Positions 1-7,962 of a stretch of 24,989 nucleotides of DNA are shown here, piece by piece. The stretch covers positions 1 through 24,989 of the forward strand of contig CAZWXI010000041.1 in assembly GCA_964637845.1 (NCBI GenBank), in the 5' to 3' direction. Within the stretch, counting starts at the first letter, position 1. The number at the start of each line of letters is the position of its first letter. A program made the position numbers and the translations under genes. The notes beneath the pieces were generated by a model. It ran no database searches. It had not been told where the DNA came from and was given only the letters and a program-made list of their open reading frames with translations. This stretch comes from PGYU01 sp964637845. Its GTDB lineage: Bacteria > Bacteroidota > Ignavibacteria > Kapaibacteriales > UBA2268.

Positions 1-10
1 CTCACCCCGA

Positions 11-29
11 CCCTCTCCAAAGGAGAGGG
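11..29. repeat. Short palindromic repeat (hairpin) inside a coding tail
   Basis: CCCTCTCC (11-18), AAA, GGAGAGGG (22-29) form a perfect 8-bp inverted repeat with a 3-nt loop. In frame 1 it encodes the TLSKGEG linker of the T9SS tail. The form resembles REP-like palindromes that insert in or near genes; the family assignment is inference. Confidence 0.6.
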
Positions 30-120
30 AGTAAGAATTGATGTATCGCAACTGCGAAGCCGTGAGCAGCTCGAAGCCGAGTTACATTGAGAGGGAGTAA
101 GAATTGATGTATCGCAACTG
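23..120 (+). repeat. 32-bp direct repeat, 66-bp period
   Basis: The stretch at 23-54 (starting GAGAGGGAGTAAGAATTGAT) recurs exactly at 89-120. Between the copies are 34 bp of unrelated sequence that contains two copies of CGAAGCCG and an in-frame TGA. The repeat spans the RIDVSQL codons of a T9SS tail. Confidence 0.8.
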
Positions 121-190
121 CCTCCAGGCGTTTATTTAATGCGGGTTGGCAATAGGGTGGAGAAGTTTGTGAAGTGGTGAGGTGTTGCCT

Positions 191-219
191 CGTCATTCTG
201 AGCCAAAGGCGAAGAATCA
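191..219. repeat. REP-like palindrome, CATTCTGAGCC...GGCGAAGAATC type
   Basis: ATTCT-GA-GCC-AAA-GGC-GA-AGAAT forms a near-perfect hairpin with a GCC/GGC top stem and an ATTCT/AGAAT base stem. It is a separate unit from the palindromes at 11-29 and 261-291, so three different palindromes lie within 290 bp. Confidence 0.55.
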
Positions 220-260
220 AGTTAAGATTTACAATACGCTTGGGCAATGTGTGGAAGAAA

Positions 261-291
261 TCCCCCTTAATCCACCTTTGGCAAAGGGGGA
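261..291. repeat. Palindromic repeat within the second T9SS tail
   Basis: TCCCCCTT (261-268) pairs with AAGGGGGA (284-291), and an inner CCTTT/AAAGG stem adds to the fold. In frame it encodes the LNPPLAKGE insertion that splits the sorting tail between its GQ-containing first half and the DVSQLP second half. Confidence 0.6.
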
Positions 292-452
292 AACAAGAAT
301 TGATGTGTCGCAGTTGCCTGTGGGTGTGTATTATTTGAAAATTGAAAATATTGTTGACAAATTTATGATTGTAAGATAACTTTTTTGTAAATTGCAATAT
401 TGAAATGAGAGCATATATTTATTTAATAATTTGTATCAAGTTTGAGGTTCAA

Positions 453-1115
453 ATGCTATATATTGTAATATTACTGATTTTATCTGTATTCTTTTCAACT
501 GGTGCTATTTCTCAACACGATAATGAGAAACTTAAAGTTGGAATTCTGATTTATGATGAAGTTTATTTGCTTGATTTTGTTGGTCCACTTGAAGTTTTTT
601 TTGACACTCAACTTGAGGATGGAAGTAAGGGGTTTGAAGTGTATTTAGTGGCTCCTGAAATAAAGAGTATCGTGGCTCATACAGGAACAAAGATTACACC
701 AGATTACGATGTAAATAATTGCCCTCAACTCGATATTTTGGTAGTACCCGGGGGAAATCTGAATTTAGCAGGCGAATATCCTCAAGTTTCTGAATTTATC
801 CTAAGTGTTGAAAAGCACTGTAAAATTCTGATGTCTGTATGTACGGGAGCATTCATATTAGCAGAACTAGGATTGCTTGACGGAAAAGATGCTACAACTT
901 GGCATGGTGCAAAAACAAAATTACAGGAAAGATATCCCAGCATCAGACTTTCTGACGAAAGATTTACAGATAATGGCAAAATCATAACCACAGCTGGCAT
1001 ATCTGCCGGAATAGATGGAAGTTTTCATGTTGTCAAACAAATTTATGGCGATGCAATAATGAGAAAAACGGCGAAGTATCTCGAATGGGAACTAAAAGAT
1101 ACAATTAATAAATAA
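453..1115 (+). CDS. Exported DJ-1/PfpI family protein (isonitrile hydratase-like)
   Basis: A 220-residue DJ-1/PfpI glutamine-amidotransferase-like protein. Residues 1-20 form a hydrophobic signal peptide, so the enzyme is predicted to be periplasmic. The fold follows: LKVGILIYDEVYLLDFVGPLE near 28-48 (with the conserved acidic residue of PLEVF), VVPGG near 98, the nucleophile elbow SVCTGAF with Cys130, and TTWHGAK with His151. The order and spacing fit the GATase1 PfpI-2 subgroup, which includes cyclohexyl-isocyanide hydratase and the N-terminal domains of some AraC regulators; no helix-turn-helix is present here. I chose the ATG at 453 because GAGG lies 5 nt upstream and the protein then starts directly with the signal peptide. 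An ATG at 405 would add 16 residues and has no clear ribosome-binding site. The substrate is unknown. The gene stands alone between decayed T9SS tails and a convergent ABC transporter gene. Confidence 0.85.
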   Translation: MLYIVILLILSVFFSTGAISQHDNEKLKVGILIYDEVYLLDFVGPLEVFFDTQLEDGSKGFEVYLVAPEIKSIVAHTGTKITPDYDVNNCPQLDILVVPGGNLNLAGEYPQVSEFILSVEKHCKILMSVCTGAFILAELGLLDGKDATTWHGAKTKLQERYPSIRLSDERFTDNGKIITTAGISAGIDGSFHVVKQIYGDAIMRKTAKYLEWELKDTINK

Positions 1116-1268
1116 TTTTCCAAAAAATATCAAGCAATGCCTAAATAAAAGCATGAGGTTGTTTAGACTTTTTATTGAAATGCTCATTTAGATACTGTGA
1201 TTTTTTCCCGTCGCTTTTGGATAGTGTAGATTTGAGCTTAATTAGAGAATTCTCATAGAGTATATCCC

Positions 1269-3017
1269 TTATAATTGCTCTAATTCTTGGGCAATTTTTT
1301 GCAATGCAAATATTTGGGCATATTTGCCATTGAGCTTTATTAAGTCCTCGTGCTTGCCGGATTCGATGATTTTGCCGTTGTCCAGCAAGATGAGGTTATC
1401 GGCATTCATGACTGTGGATATTCGGTGGGAAATTACGATAGTTGTCCTATCCTTCATGAACTCTTTGAGATTTGCCATAATGAATGATTCGGTGGCTGAA
1501 TCAACTGCGGATAAGGCGTCGTCGAGAATTAGGATTTTAGGAGAAGTAATTAGTGCTCGTGCAATTGCTACACGTTGTTTTTGTCCGCCAGAAAGAGTTA
1601 TACCACGTTCGCCAAGCATGGTATCGTATCCGTTCCGGAAAGTGAGGATTTCTTCGTGTAGCTTGCATTTTTTTGCTGTATCAATTATTTCTTCCATCGT
1701 TGCATTAGATTTGCCGAAACTGATGTTAGCTTTAATCGTTTCAGAAAACAGAAATGGGTCTTGTGGAACTACGGAAATGGTACCCCTAAGAGTGCTGAGT
1801 GGAATTTCTGCTAATTTGTATCCGTCAATTTCTATTGAGCCGCTGCTTGGCTCAAACAACCTCAATAGAAGATTAACGAGTGTCGTTTTGCCGGCTCCAA
1901 CAGCTCCGACTACGCCGAGAGTTTCACCATTTTTGATTATGAAATTGATTTCATTAAGGGTTTGATTTTGAGTTTCGGGATATTTGAATGTTACATTTTC
2001 GAAACTGATTTCACCTTCAAGTTTAGTGATATTATTGTCGGTAATGTGATTATCGGCAATTTCAGGTACTTCTTCGAGCAATTTGCCGAGTCGTGCAGAC
2101 GAAGCAGCGCCCCGTTGAATCAGATTTGTAACCCAACCGATAGCTGCAACTGGCCAAACAAGCAATTCAAGGTAAATAAAAAATTGTGTCAAGTCACCCA
2201 AGGTAGCTTTCTCTTGAATAACGAGAGTACCTCCGTAGGCAAGCACCGCAATATGCGATAGACCGACGAGTACCATCAGTAAAGGCATAAAGATTGCCTC
2301 AATTCGGGCAAGGCGTAAGTTTTTGTGCAAATAATCCTTGCTTAGAGATGCAAATCGCATTTGCTCGAAAATTTCGCGCGTATAAGCACGAATTACCCGT
2401 ACCCCTGAAATACTTTCTTGGGCTTGTGCTGTCAAATCAGCAAATTTAGATTGCACGTCTTTGAAGGCAACGTGTATTTTTTTCCCGATTAGATATGTAA
2501 CATATGCGATAAAAGGTAGTGGTATCAATCCGACAAGTGTAATTGTCGGGCTTAAACTCAGCATAAAATATAGAGCAAAAGCAAAAGTGGTAACGGTATT
2601 AGCCGAATACATTATCGCAGGACCGAGAAATTCTCTTGCCGCGGGGATGTCATTGGTGGCATGAGCCATAAGGTTACCTGTCGGATTCTTATGAAAGAAG
2701 TTCATGGATTGTCTTTGAATAGAATCGAGCAAGTCTTTTCGGAGGTCGTACTCAATTTCGCGTGATGTCACAATAATCATTTTGCGGGTAAAGAACATGA
2801 AGAGCCCCGACAAAAAAGTTAGTATCAAAATAGCAGCGATATTGAAAACTACATCTGAAACGGTAAAATTGCCGACGGTAATAATGTCAATTGTCCCACC
2901 TACAAGCCGGGGGACGTAGGTCGAGCATAAATTGGAAATAGTAACAACCACAAGCCCAAGTAATAGTTTTTGCTTGTAGTTTTTTAAATATGGTAGTAGT
3001 CTTAGGAGTTCTTTCAT
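1269..3017 (-). CDS. ABC exporter half-transporter (MdlA/YheI-like, fused TMD-NBD)
   Basis: A 582-residue type IV ABC exporter subunit with six membrane helices over about residues 15-300, then an ATPase domain. Visible motifs are Walker A GAVGAGKTT (371-379), the Q-loop at VPQDPF, signature LSGGQ (475-479), Walker B ILILDD (495-500) and the H-loop His531. The residue after the Walker B aspartate, normally the catalytic Glu, is Asp500 in an LDDALSAVD sequence. That is the hallmark of the degenerate half of heterodimeric exporters such as E. coli MdlA or Bacillus YheI. No partner subunit is encoded here, so it either pairs with a distant gene or works as an unusual homodimer. Its ATG overlaps the stop of the upstream sugar-nucleotide enzyme (TAATG), so the two are probably translationally coupled. 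The substrate (lipid, drug or glycan) cannot be read from the sequence. Confidence 0.93.
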   Translation of the reverse strand: MKELLRLLPYLKNYKQKLLLGLVVVTISNLCSTYVPRLVGGTIDIITVGNFTVSDVVFNIAAILILTFLSGLFMFFTRKMIIVTSREIEYDLRKDLLDSIQRQSMNFFHKNPTGNLMAHATNDIPAAREFLGPAIMYSANTVTTFAFALYFMLSLSPTITLVGLIPLPFIAYVTYLIGKKIHVAFKDVQSKFADLTAQAQESISGVRVIRAYTREIFEQMRFASLSKDYLHKNLRLARIEAIFMPLLMVLVGLSHIAVLAYGGTLVIQEKATLGDLTQFFIYLELLVWPVAAIGWVTNLIQRGAASSARLGKLLEEVPEIADNHITDNNITKLEGEISFENVTFKYPETQNQTLNEINFIIKNGETLGVVGAVGAGKTTLVNLLLRLFEPSSGSIEIDGYKLAEIPLSTLRGTISVVPQDPFLFSETIKANISFGKSNATMEEIIDTAKKCKLHEEILTFRNGYDTMLGERGITLSGGQKQRVAIARALITSPKILILDDALSAVDSATESFIMANLKEFMKDRTTIVISHRISTVMNADNLILLDNGKIIESGKHEDLIKLNGKYAQIFALQKIAQELEQL

Positions 3018-3958
3018 TATGTAATGTTCAATCGCTTCCTGAAATCTGCAATTGTCCTTTCAAGTCCGTTCCTGCGGTTTACGGTTGGTTGCCAATTTAA
3101 AATTTCAAAAGCACGAGAAATATCGGGCTGGCGGACTTTTGGGTCATCCGATGGTAAATCTTCGAATATAATTTTACTACGGGAATTTGTCAATTCGATT
3201 ATTTCTTGGGCAAGCTGGATTACAGACAGTTCATCGGGATTACCGATATTAACAGGGTCCGATTCATTGCTAAGTAGAAGTCTGAAAATTCCTTCTATTA
3301 AATCGTCAACATAACACACAGAGCGAGTTTGCATACCGTCGCCAAACACGGTTAAGTCGTCATTGCGTAGGGCTTGACTGATGAAATTCGGAATAGCGCG
3401 CCCGTCCATAAGTCTCATACGGGGCCCGTATGTATTGAATATACGGACGATTCGAGTATTAACTCTGTGATAGCGGTTGTATGCCATAGTTAGTGCTTCA
3501 GCAAAACGCTTTGCCTCATCATAGACACCTCTTACCCCAACCGGATTTACATTTCCCCAATAGTCTTCGGATTGCGGATGAACAAGCGGGTCGCCGTAAA
3601 CTTCGCTTGTACTTGCAAGTAAGAATCTCGCACCTTTTGCTTTTGCAAGTCCAAGAGCCTTATGCGTCCCCAAGGAACCTACTTTCAGCGTTTGAATCGG
3701 CAATTTTAAGTAATCAATCGGAGAAGCAGGAGAAGCAAAATGAAGAATAAAGTCCAATACACCTTCGACATAGACATAATTTGTCACATCATGGTGGATG
3801 AATGTAAACTTCGGATTACCAATTAAATGGGCAATATTATCGGGGGAACCTGTAATGAAGTTGTCAATACATATGACCTCATCGCCTTCGGCAACAAATC
3901 TGTCGCATAAATGAGAACCGAGAAATCCCGCCCCGCCTGTAATTAGAATGCGTGCCAT
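3017..3958 (-). CDS. UDP-glucuronate decarboxylase-like NAD-dependent SDR epimerase
   Basis: A 313-residue extended short-chain dehydrogenase. The N-terminal Rossmann motif TGGAGFLGSH (7-16) binds NAD, STSEVYG (116-122) supplies the catalytic Ser/Thr, and Tyr146-x3-Lys150 in YDEAKR is the catalytic pair. The blocks SEVYGDPLVHPQ, YWGNVNPVG, RIFNTYGPRM and CYVDDLIEG are those of UDP-xylose synthase / UDP-glucuronate decarboxylase. That enzyme converts UDP-glucuronate to UDP-xylose for cell-surface polysaccharides in the cytoplasm. A related dTDP- or UDP-sugar dehydratase is the alternative. The length is normal for a soluble bacterial form without a membrane anchor. It is the first gene of a leftward pair with the ABC exporter, so exporter and sugar enzyme may share a role in envelope glycans (inference). 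It is divergent from recG. Confidence 0.9.
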   Translation of the reverse strand: MARILITGGAGFLGSHLCDRFVAEGDEVICIDNFITGSPDNIAHLIGNPKFTFIHHDVTNYVYVEGVLDFILHFASPASPIDYLKLPIQTLKVGSLGTHKALGLAKAKGARFLLASTSEVYGDPLVHPQSEDYWGNVNPVGVRGVYDEAKRFAEALTMAYNRYHRVNTRIVRIFNTYGPRMRLMDGRAIPNFISQALRNDDLTVFGDGMQTRSVCYVDDLIEGIFRLLLSNESDPVNIGNPDELSVIQLAQEIIELTNSRSKIIFEDLPSDDPKVRQPDISRAFEILNWQPTVNRRNGLERTIADFRKRLNIT

Positions 3959-4073
3959 TTTTAATATTTAACCGTATTTTACTCGACAAGCGAATAAAAA
4001 TTTGATATTGTTCAAAATTATTTACAAATTTGCTTAGAGTATTTTGATAATTTAATATTGTATTTTTAAAATT

Positions 4074-6281
4074 ATGCAATTGAGCGAAATTCAATATTTG
4101 AAAGGTGTAGGTCCAAAAAGAGCTGAAATCCTTGCTGAAGCTGGCTTTCTGACGCATGAGGACTTTCTTATGGATTTTCCAAATTCGTATATTGACCGGG
4201 ATGCCCGAAGAAGTATAAGCAGTCTCGTGCGTGAATTGGCAACAAGGAACAAGGGGGATTTCGAACCGTTGGGTTCGATTGCATTCAGGCCTATTTATAC
4301 AATTGTCGGGAAAATCATCAAAGCAGATTTACGCAGTTTCAGTAAGCGAAAAATGTTTAAACTGATAGTCAGTGACGGTAGCGATGCCAATGTTAGCGTT
4401 ATTTTCTGGAATTACGTGAATTATTATGCCAAACTATATAAATATGGTCAAATCATAGCTGTGAGCGGTAAAGCAGAGCTTGACAACTATAATTCCGTTA
4501 GTTTTACTCATCCCGAGATAGATATTTTGGAATCCGATGATGCCGAAATGTACGAAAGCGGAAAAATTTTACCGAAATATCGAATTACAGAGAAAATGAC
4601 AAAAGCCGGCATTACGAACAAATTGAGAAATGATATTATTAAGCAAATTCTTAATGCTAATACCATAAGATTAAGCGAAACTCTACCTGATGAAATTCGA
4701 CATCACCTGAACTTCCCTGATATTGGCAATACGATAATAAACCTTCATTTCCCCGAATCTCGCATTATGATGGAAAAAGCGAGGAAAAGGATTAAATTTG
4801 AGGAAATTTTTTATTTTTTGCTAAAAGTTGAAAGCTATAAGCAAAGTATTAAATCTTCTGAAAACGCTTACGTCATTGACAGCAAAAGCAAGTTAGCCCG
4901 ACAATTATACGAAAACTTGCCATTCGAGCTAACGCCCGACCAAAAGAAAGTTCTTAACGAAATTGCAAACGATTTTAAAACCGGACAGCCCATGAACAGG
5001 CTATTGCAGGGAGATGTCGGTTCGGGCAAGACCATAGTTGCGGCGTTATCGATTTTAATGGTGATTGATGCCGGCCGTCAATGCGGACTTATGGCTCCGA
5101 CAGAAATATTGGCTGAGCAACATTACAGTAATTTAAGCAGATTGCTCGAACCGCTTGAAATTGAAATTTTCAGACTTATGGGCGGACAAACATCGAAACA
5201 ACGAAAATATGCTTTGGAGAAAATTGCTAACGGCGATGCTCATCTTGTTATCGGCACCCATGCTATGTTCGGCGATAATATCGTGTATAAAAACCTCGCT
5301 TACCTTGTCATTGATGAGCAACATCGCTTCGGCGTCAAGCAGAGAGCCGATTTAATTAATTTGGGTAAAAATTCATCCGAATCTAAATTAATGCCTCACG
5401 TACTTGTTATGTCGGCAACACCAATACCCCGGACCTTGACAATGACTGTTTACGGCGATTTAGATGTATCATTCATCAAAACAATGCCAAAAAATCGCAA
5501 ACCGGTCAAAACATACGTGTCATTTGACAGTAAACGTCCGGAAATATATGACTTTATTCGCAGAAATGCCACTGAGGGGGGACAGACTTATATTGTTTTC
5601 CCATTAGTTGAAAAATCAGAAAAACTTGATGAACTGAAATCTGCAATAGAGCATTTCGAGTACTTGGCAAATCACATTTTCCCGGATTTAAAATGCGGGT
5701 TGGTACATGGACAGATGCATTGGAGCGAAAAAGAAGACGCTATGCGAAAATTTCTGAACAAAGAGTTCGACATATTAGTAGCAACAACAGTAATTGAAGT
5801 TGGAATTGATATACCTAATGCCAATATTATGCTCATAGAGAACGCCGAGAGATTCGGATTATCGCAACTGCACCAATTAAGAGGTAGAGTTGGCAGAGGC
5901 ACCCGAGAATCATATTGTATTCTGATGACGAAAGATAATTATCAATACAGTATCAGGAGCGGAACAGATGCCTCGGAGGAGAGAATTGCCGCGATAGCAA
6001 GATTGAAAACAATGGTGCGAACTGCCGATGGATTTGAGATAGCAGAAACAGACTTAAAGCTAAGAGGACCGGGAGATATTTTAGGAACTAAGCAGTCTGG
6101 ATTGCCAGAGTTCAAATACTTAAGTTTAGCAGACGATGTAGAAATCATAGCCCAAGCCAAAAAAACAATTGAATATTTGCTTAAAAGCGACCCTGAGTTG
6201 AATAAAAATGAGAATATATGCGTCAAAACCAAACTGGCAAAAATAATTAAGGGTACGGGGAATTATTTCGATATAGCTTAA
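4074..6281 (+). CDS. recG: ATP-dependent DNA helicase RecG
   Basis: A 735-residue superfamily 2 helicase that reverses stalled replication forks and drives branch migration. The N-terminal wedge region starts with the helix-hairpin-helix-like LKGVGPKRAEIL (9-20), and an OB-fold spans about residues 70-150. The helicase core has Walker A GDVGSGKT (313-320), APTEILAEQH (341-350), the DEQH box (414-417, a DEAH variant normal for RecG), SATPIPRTL (447-455), TTVIEVGIDIPNA (571-583) and motif VI QLRGRVGRG (601-609). The C-terminal TRG-type segment includes LKLRGPGDILGTKQSG (661-676). Length is slightly above the usual 680-700 because of the N-terminal part. No clear Shine-Dalgarno precedes the ATG. 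The stop overlaps that of the convergent MATE gene by 4 nt. Confidence 0.97.
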   Translation: MQLSEIQYLKGVGPKRAEILAEAGFLTHEDFLMDFPNSYIDRDARRSISSLVRELATRNKGDFEPLGSIAFRPIYTIVGKIIKADLRSFSKRKMFKLIVSDGSDANVSVIFWNYVNYYAKLYKYGQIIAVSGKAELDNYNSVSFTHPEIDILESDDAEMYESGKILPKYRITEKMTKAGITNKLRNDIIKQILNANTIRLSETLPDEIRHHLNFPDIGNTIINLHFPESRIMMEKARKRIKFEEIFYFLLKVESYKQSIKSSENAYVIDSKSKLARQLYENLPFELTPDQKKVLNEIANDFKTGQPMNRLLQGDVGSGKTIVAALSILMVIDAGRQCGLMAPTEILAEQHYSNLSRLLEPLEIEIFRLMGGQTSKQRKYALEKIANGDAHLVIGTHAMFGDNIVYKNLAYLVIDEQHRFGVKQRADLINLGKNSSESKLMPHVLVMSATPIPRTLTMTVYGDLDVSFIKTMPKNRKPVKTYVSFDSKRPEIYDFIRRNATEGGQTYIVFPLVEKSEKLDELKSAIEHFEYLANHIFPDLKCGLVHGQMHWSEKEDAMRKFLNKEFDILVATTVIEVGIDIPNANIMLIENAERFGLSQLHQLRGRVGRGTRESYCILMTKDNYQYSIRSGTDASEERIAAIARLKTMVRTADGFEIAETDLKLRGPGDILGTKQSGLPEFKYLSLADDVEIIAQAKKTIEYLLKSDPELNKNENICVKTKLAKIIKGTGNYFDIA

Positions 6282-7618
6282 ACTTGCATTTCGCGAGCTA
6301 CTTTGATAAATCTTAGAAATAACAATACCGCGGCAAAAAATAATCCCGCAAGATAGCCAATCCAAACACCATAAGCGCCGTACTCAAAAACAAAGGCTAA
6401 AGTATATCCCACAGGGATACCGATGAACCAATAAGCTGTCAGAGCGGTCAAAGTAGGTATTTTTACATCTTTTAATCCACGTAGTGCACCCAACCCAACA
6501 ACTTGAGTACCATCGAATAATTGAAACATAGAAGCGATAATTATCAATCCCGATGCAATTTCTATAACTTCGCTTTCACGCACGAAAATCAAAGGCAACT
6601 GAAAACGCAACAGAATAAATAATACTGCCGTAGTGAGCATGAAAATCCCCGCCATAATAAACGCAGAATAGCCAGCTCGACGCATATCAAGGGCATTACC
6701 CGCTCCTATGAAAGTGCTGATGCGGATAGTAGCGGCAGACGCAATACCTCCCGCAGCGAGGTATGTTGTCCCAGCAAGGCTGATGGCAATTTGGTGAGCC
6801 GCCAAGGGATAAGCTCCAAGCCATCCAATCATTATGGCACCAAAAGCAAAAGAGGCAACTTCCAATATGAGTTGCAAAGCTATCGGAATTCCGAGTTTAA
6901 GCATTGATACCGTGCGAGTTTTGGAAAAATACTTGTTGCCGATTTTACTTATGTATTGCTTGAATTGTGGATTTGTGAAAACAAAGGCTCCAAAAGCAAA
7001 TCCCATGTACATTCGTGCGATTAGAGTCGCCCATCCGGCGCCGTTTAATTCAAGTTTTGGGAAAATCCATATCCCATAAATCAAGAAATAATTTAAAACA
7101 ACATTGAGCAAATTACCGGAAATACTGAAAAACATAGCAGGTTTCGTAAGCGATAGTCCTTCGGTAAACTGTTTAAAAGTCAGGAACAGCATACCCGGAA
7201 ACATCGAAAATGCTGTAATGAGATAGTATGGTTCAGCAAGTTCCAGCACTCTTTCGGTTTGCCCCATGGAGCCAAGCAATGGATAAACAGAAAGTATCGC
7301 AAGTGTCAAGATGATACCGAATGCAATGCCGACAATGGCACCTGTCGAGAGCAAACCACCGCATTCGCGTATATTTCCCTCGCCTCGTGCAACTCCAACT
7401 AATGGAGTCAGTCCCGTGGATACCCCAACACCGAAAACGAAAATAAGGATAAAAATATTATGAGCAAAAGAAGCCGCCGCAAGGTAGTCGCTGCCTATGT
7501 TTCCGACCATTATGGAATCGACAATACCAGTTAAAACATGACCAACCTGCCCAATTATAATCGGATAAGCTAATTTAAAATTCACCGAATAGTGATTACG
7601 ATACTCTTTGCCGAACAT
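6278..7618 (-). CDS. MATE family multidrug/cation antiporter
   Basis: A 446-residue inner-membrane protein with about 12 hydrophobic helices, typical of the MATE (NorM/DinF) family of Na+- or H+-coupled efflux pumps. Family features include the N-terminal AYPIIIGQVGHVLTGIVDSI segment with GNIGSDYLAAAS, the repeat of this pattern in the second half (LGIPIALQLILEVASFAF followed by GWLGAYPLAAHQIA), and EGLSLTKPAMFFSISGNLLN in the middle. The substrate cannot be predicted. It is transcribed alone, leftward, away from the ftsQAZ promoter region. Its TAA overlaps the recG TAA in a shared TTAA at 6278-6281, so the two messages have antisense 3' ends. Subfamily (NorM-like or DinF-like) is uncertain. 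Confidence 0.93.
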   Translation of the reverse strand: MFGKEYRNHYSVNFKLAYPIIIGQVGHVLTGIVDSIMVGNIGSDYLAAASFAHNIFILIFVFGVGVSTGLTPLVGVARGEGNIRECGGLLSTGAIVGIAFGIILTLAILSVYPLLGSMGQTERVLELAEPYYLITAFSMFPGMLFLTFKQFTEGLSLTKPAMFFSISGNLLNVVLNYFLIYGIWIFPKLELNGAGWATLIARMYMGFAFGAFVFTNPQFKQYISKIGNKYFSKTRTVSMLKLGIPIALQLILEVASFAFGAIMIGWLGAYPLAAHQIAISLAGTTYLAAGGIASAATIRISTFIGAGNALDMRRAGYSAFIMAGIFMLTTAVLFILLRFQLPLIFVRESEVIEIASGLIIIASMFQLFDGTQVVGLGALRGLKDVKIPTLTALTAYWFIGIPVGYTLAFVFEYGAYGVWIGYLAGLFFAAVLLFLRFIKVAREMQV

Positions 7619-7809
7619 CAGAAAATAAAATTTGTAGTGACGAAAAGAAAAAAGTAATTGTTTTAGTTTTGCTTAACAAGTGTTATTAGATAAATTGTTT
7701 ATTTTATTATAAATCAATATATTAGATAATAGCACTTAATCTATGAACAAAATTCTATATGTCGTTGAAACAAAAAATGTTAAAAAAAATGAAAAAAATG
7801 AAAAATTTA

Positions 7810-7841
7810 TTTGCATTTGTTGTAAAAGACTTATATCTTTG
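7810..7841 (+). promoter_or_regulatory. Bacteroidota-type promoter for ftsQAZ
   Basis: TTTG (7810-7813), a 20-bp spacer, then TATCTTTG (7834-7841), matching the TTTG / TAnnTTTG consensus of the Bacteroidota housekeeping sigma factor. Transcription would start near 7848 and give a leader of about 115 nt ahead of ftsQ. Confidence 0.6.
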
Positions 7842-7874
7842 CCGTTGCAGCAAGTGAATTTTTTCGCATAAAGA

Positions 7875-7899
7875 GGAAGAATTGTTGAAACATTCTTCC
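7875..7899 (+). promoter_or_regulatory. Hairpin in the ftsQ leader
   Basis: GGAAGAAT (7875-7882) and ATTCTTCC (7892-7899) form a perfect 8-bp stem with a 9-nt loop, placed between the predicted promoter and the ftsQ start. No U-run follows, so it is not a simple terminator. A role in mRNA stability or protein binding is speculative. Confidence 0.4.
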
Positions 7900-7962
7900 A
7901 TGTAGTAATAAACAGGGTAGTGCAGGCACGTAGCCGTGTACGGTAGTTAAAATACATAAAAC

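Larger units (their letters stand above)
1..180 (+). pseudogene. Broken C-terminal T9SS sorting tail of a gene running in from the left
   Basis: Frame 1 enters the window open and encodes a linker (LTPTLSKGEG) followed by VRIDVSQL, then unrelated residues and a TGA at 88-90. The same frame continues after that stop with GVRIDVSQLPPGVYLMRVGN and a basic ending (VEKFVKW) before the TGA at 178-180. The second part is a typical T9SS type A C-terminal domain (DVSQLPxGVYxxxV, then a KF-containing end). A 32-bp direct repeat (23-54 and 89-120, offset 66 bp) brackets the stop, so removing one 66-bp unit would restore one continuous tail. I infer that an in-frame duplication or insertion truncated the tail of an upstream secreted protein; the rest of that protein is outside the window. 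A real product ending at 90 cannot be excluded. Confidence 0.55.
182..379 (+). pseudogene. Second, orphan T9SS C-terminal sorting tail
   Basis: A 65-codon frame (GTG at 182, TAA ending 379) encodes, after about 13 residues derived from a palindromic repeat, a T9SS type A tail: VKIYNTLGQCVEEI, then a repeat-derived insertion (LNPPLAKGE), then TRIDVSQLPVGVYYLKIEN and a KFMIVR ending. T9SS tails normally sit at the end of long secreted proteins and direct their export across the outer membrane. Here nothing upstream in this frame encodes a passenger or signal peptide, so this is probably a remnant or a detached tail copy. It resembles the tail in the preceding feature, which suggests tandem tails derived from related genes. 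There is no convincing ribosome-binding site, and I doubt it is made as a free peptide. Confidence 0.5.
7619..7962. other. Divergent spacer between the MATE gene and ftsQ
   Basis: A 344-bp AT-rich spacer. The right half carries the ftsQAZ promoter (7810-7841) and a leader with a stable hairpin (7875-7899). The left half (7619-7800) is poly-A/T rich, and I see no clear MATE promoter there. A 42-codon frame (7743-7871) overlaps the promoter and has no features of a gene. Confidence 0.6.

Noticed and set aside
1324..1965. 213-codon open frame on the plus strand opposite the ABC exporter
   Set aside because: It is antisense to a clear gene with intact motifs and has no family features.
3959..4073. 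Promoters in the recG / decarboxylase divergent spacer
   Set aside because: Only a lone TAATTTTG-type box (minus strand, 4020-4013) is visible without a -33 partner at proper distance; not strong enough to list.
7560..7568. Exact ATCGGATAA half-site
   Set aside because: It lies inside the MATE coding sequence without a second arm or nearby promoter; taken as a chance match.
7743..7871. 42-codon frame upstream of ftsQ (MNKILYVVETKN...)
   Set aside because: It overlaps the predicted promoter, has lysine/asparagine-rich low-complexity sequence, no ribosome-binding site and no recognisable feature.
7911..7950. Possible tRNA-like or riboswitch-like fold in the ftsQ leader
   Set aside because: Only short dyads (CACG/CGTG, CCGT/ACGG) are present; no cloverleaf and no riboswitch core I recognise.
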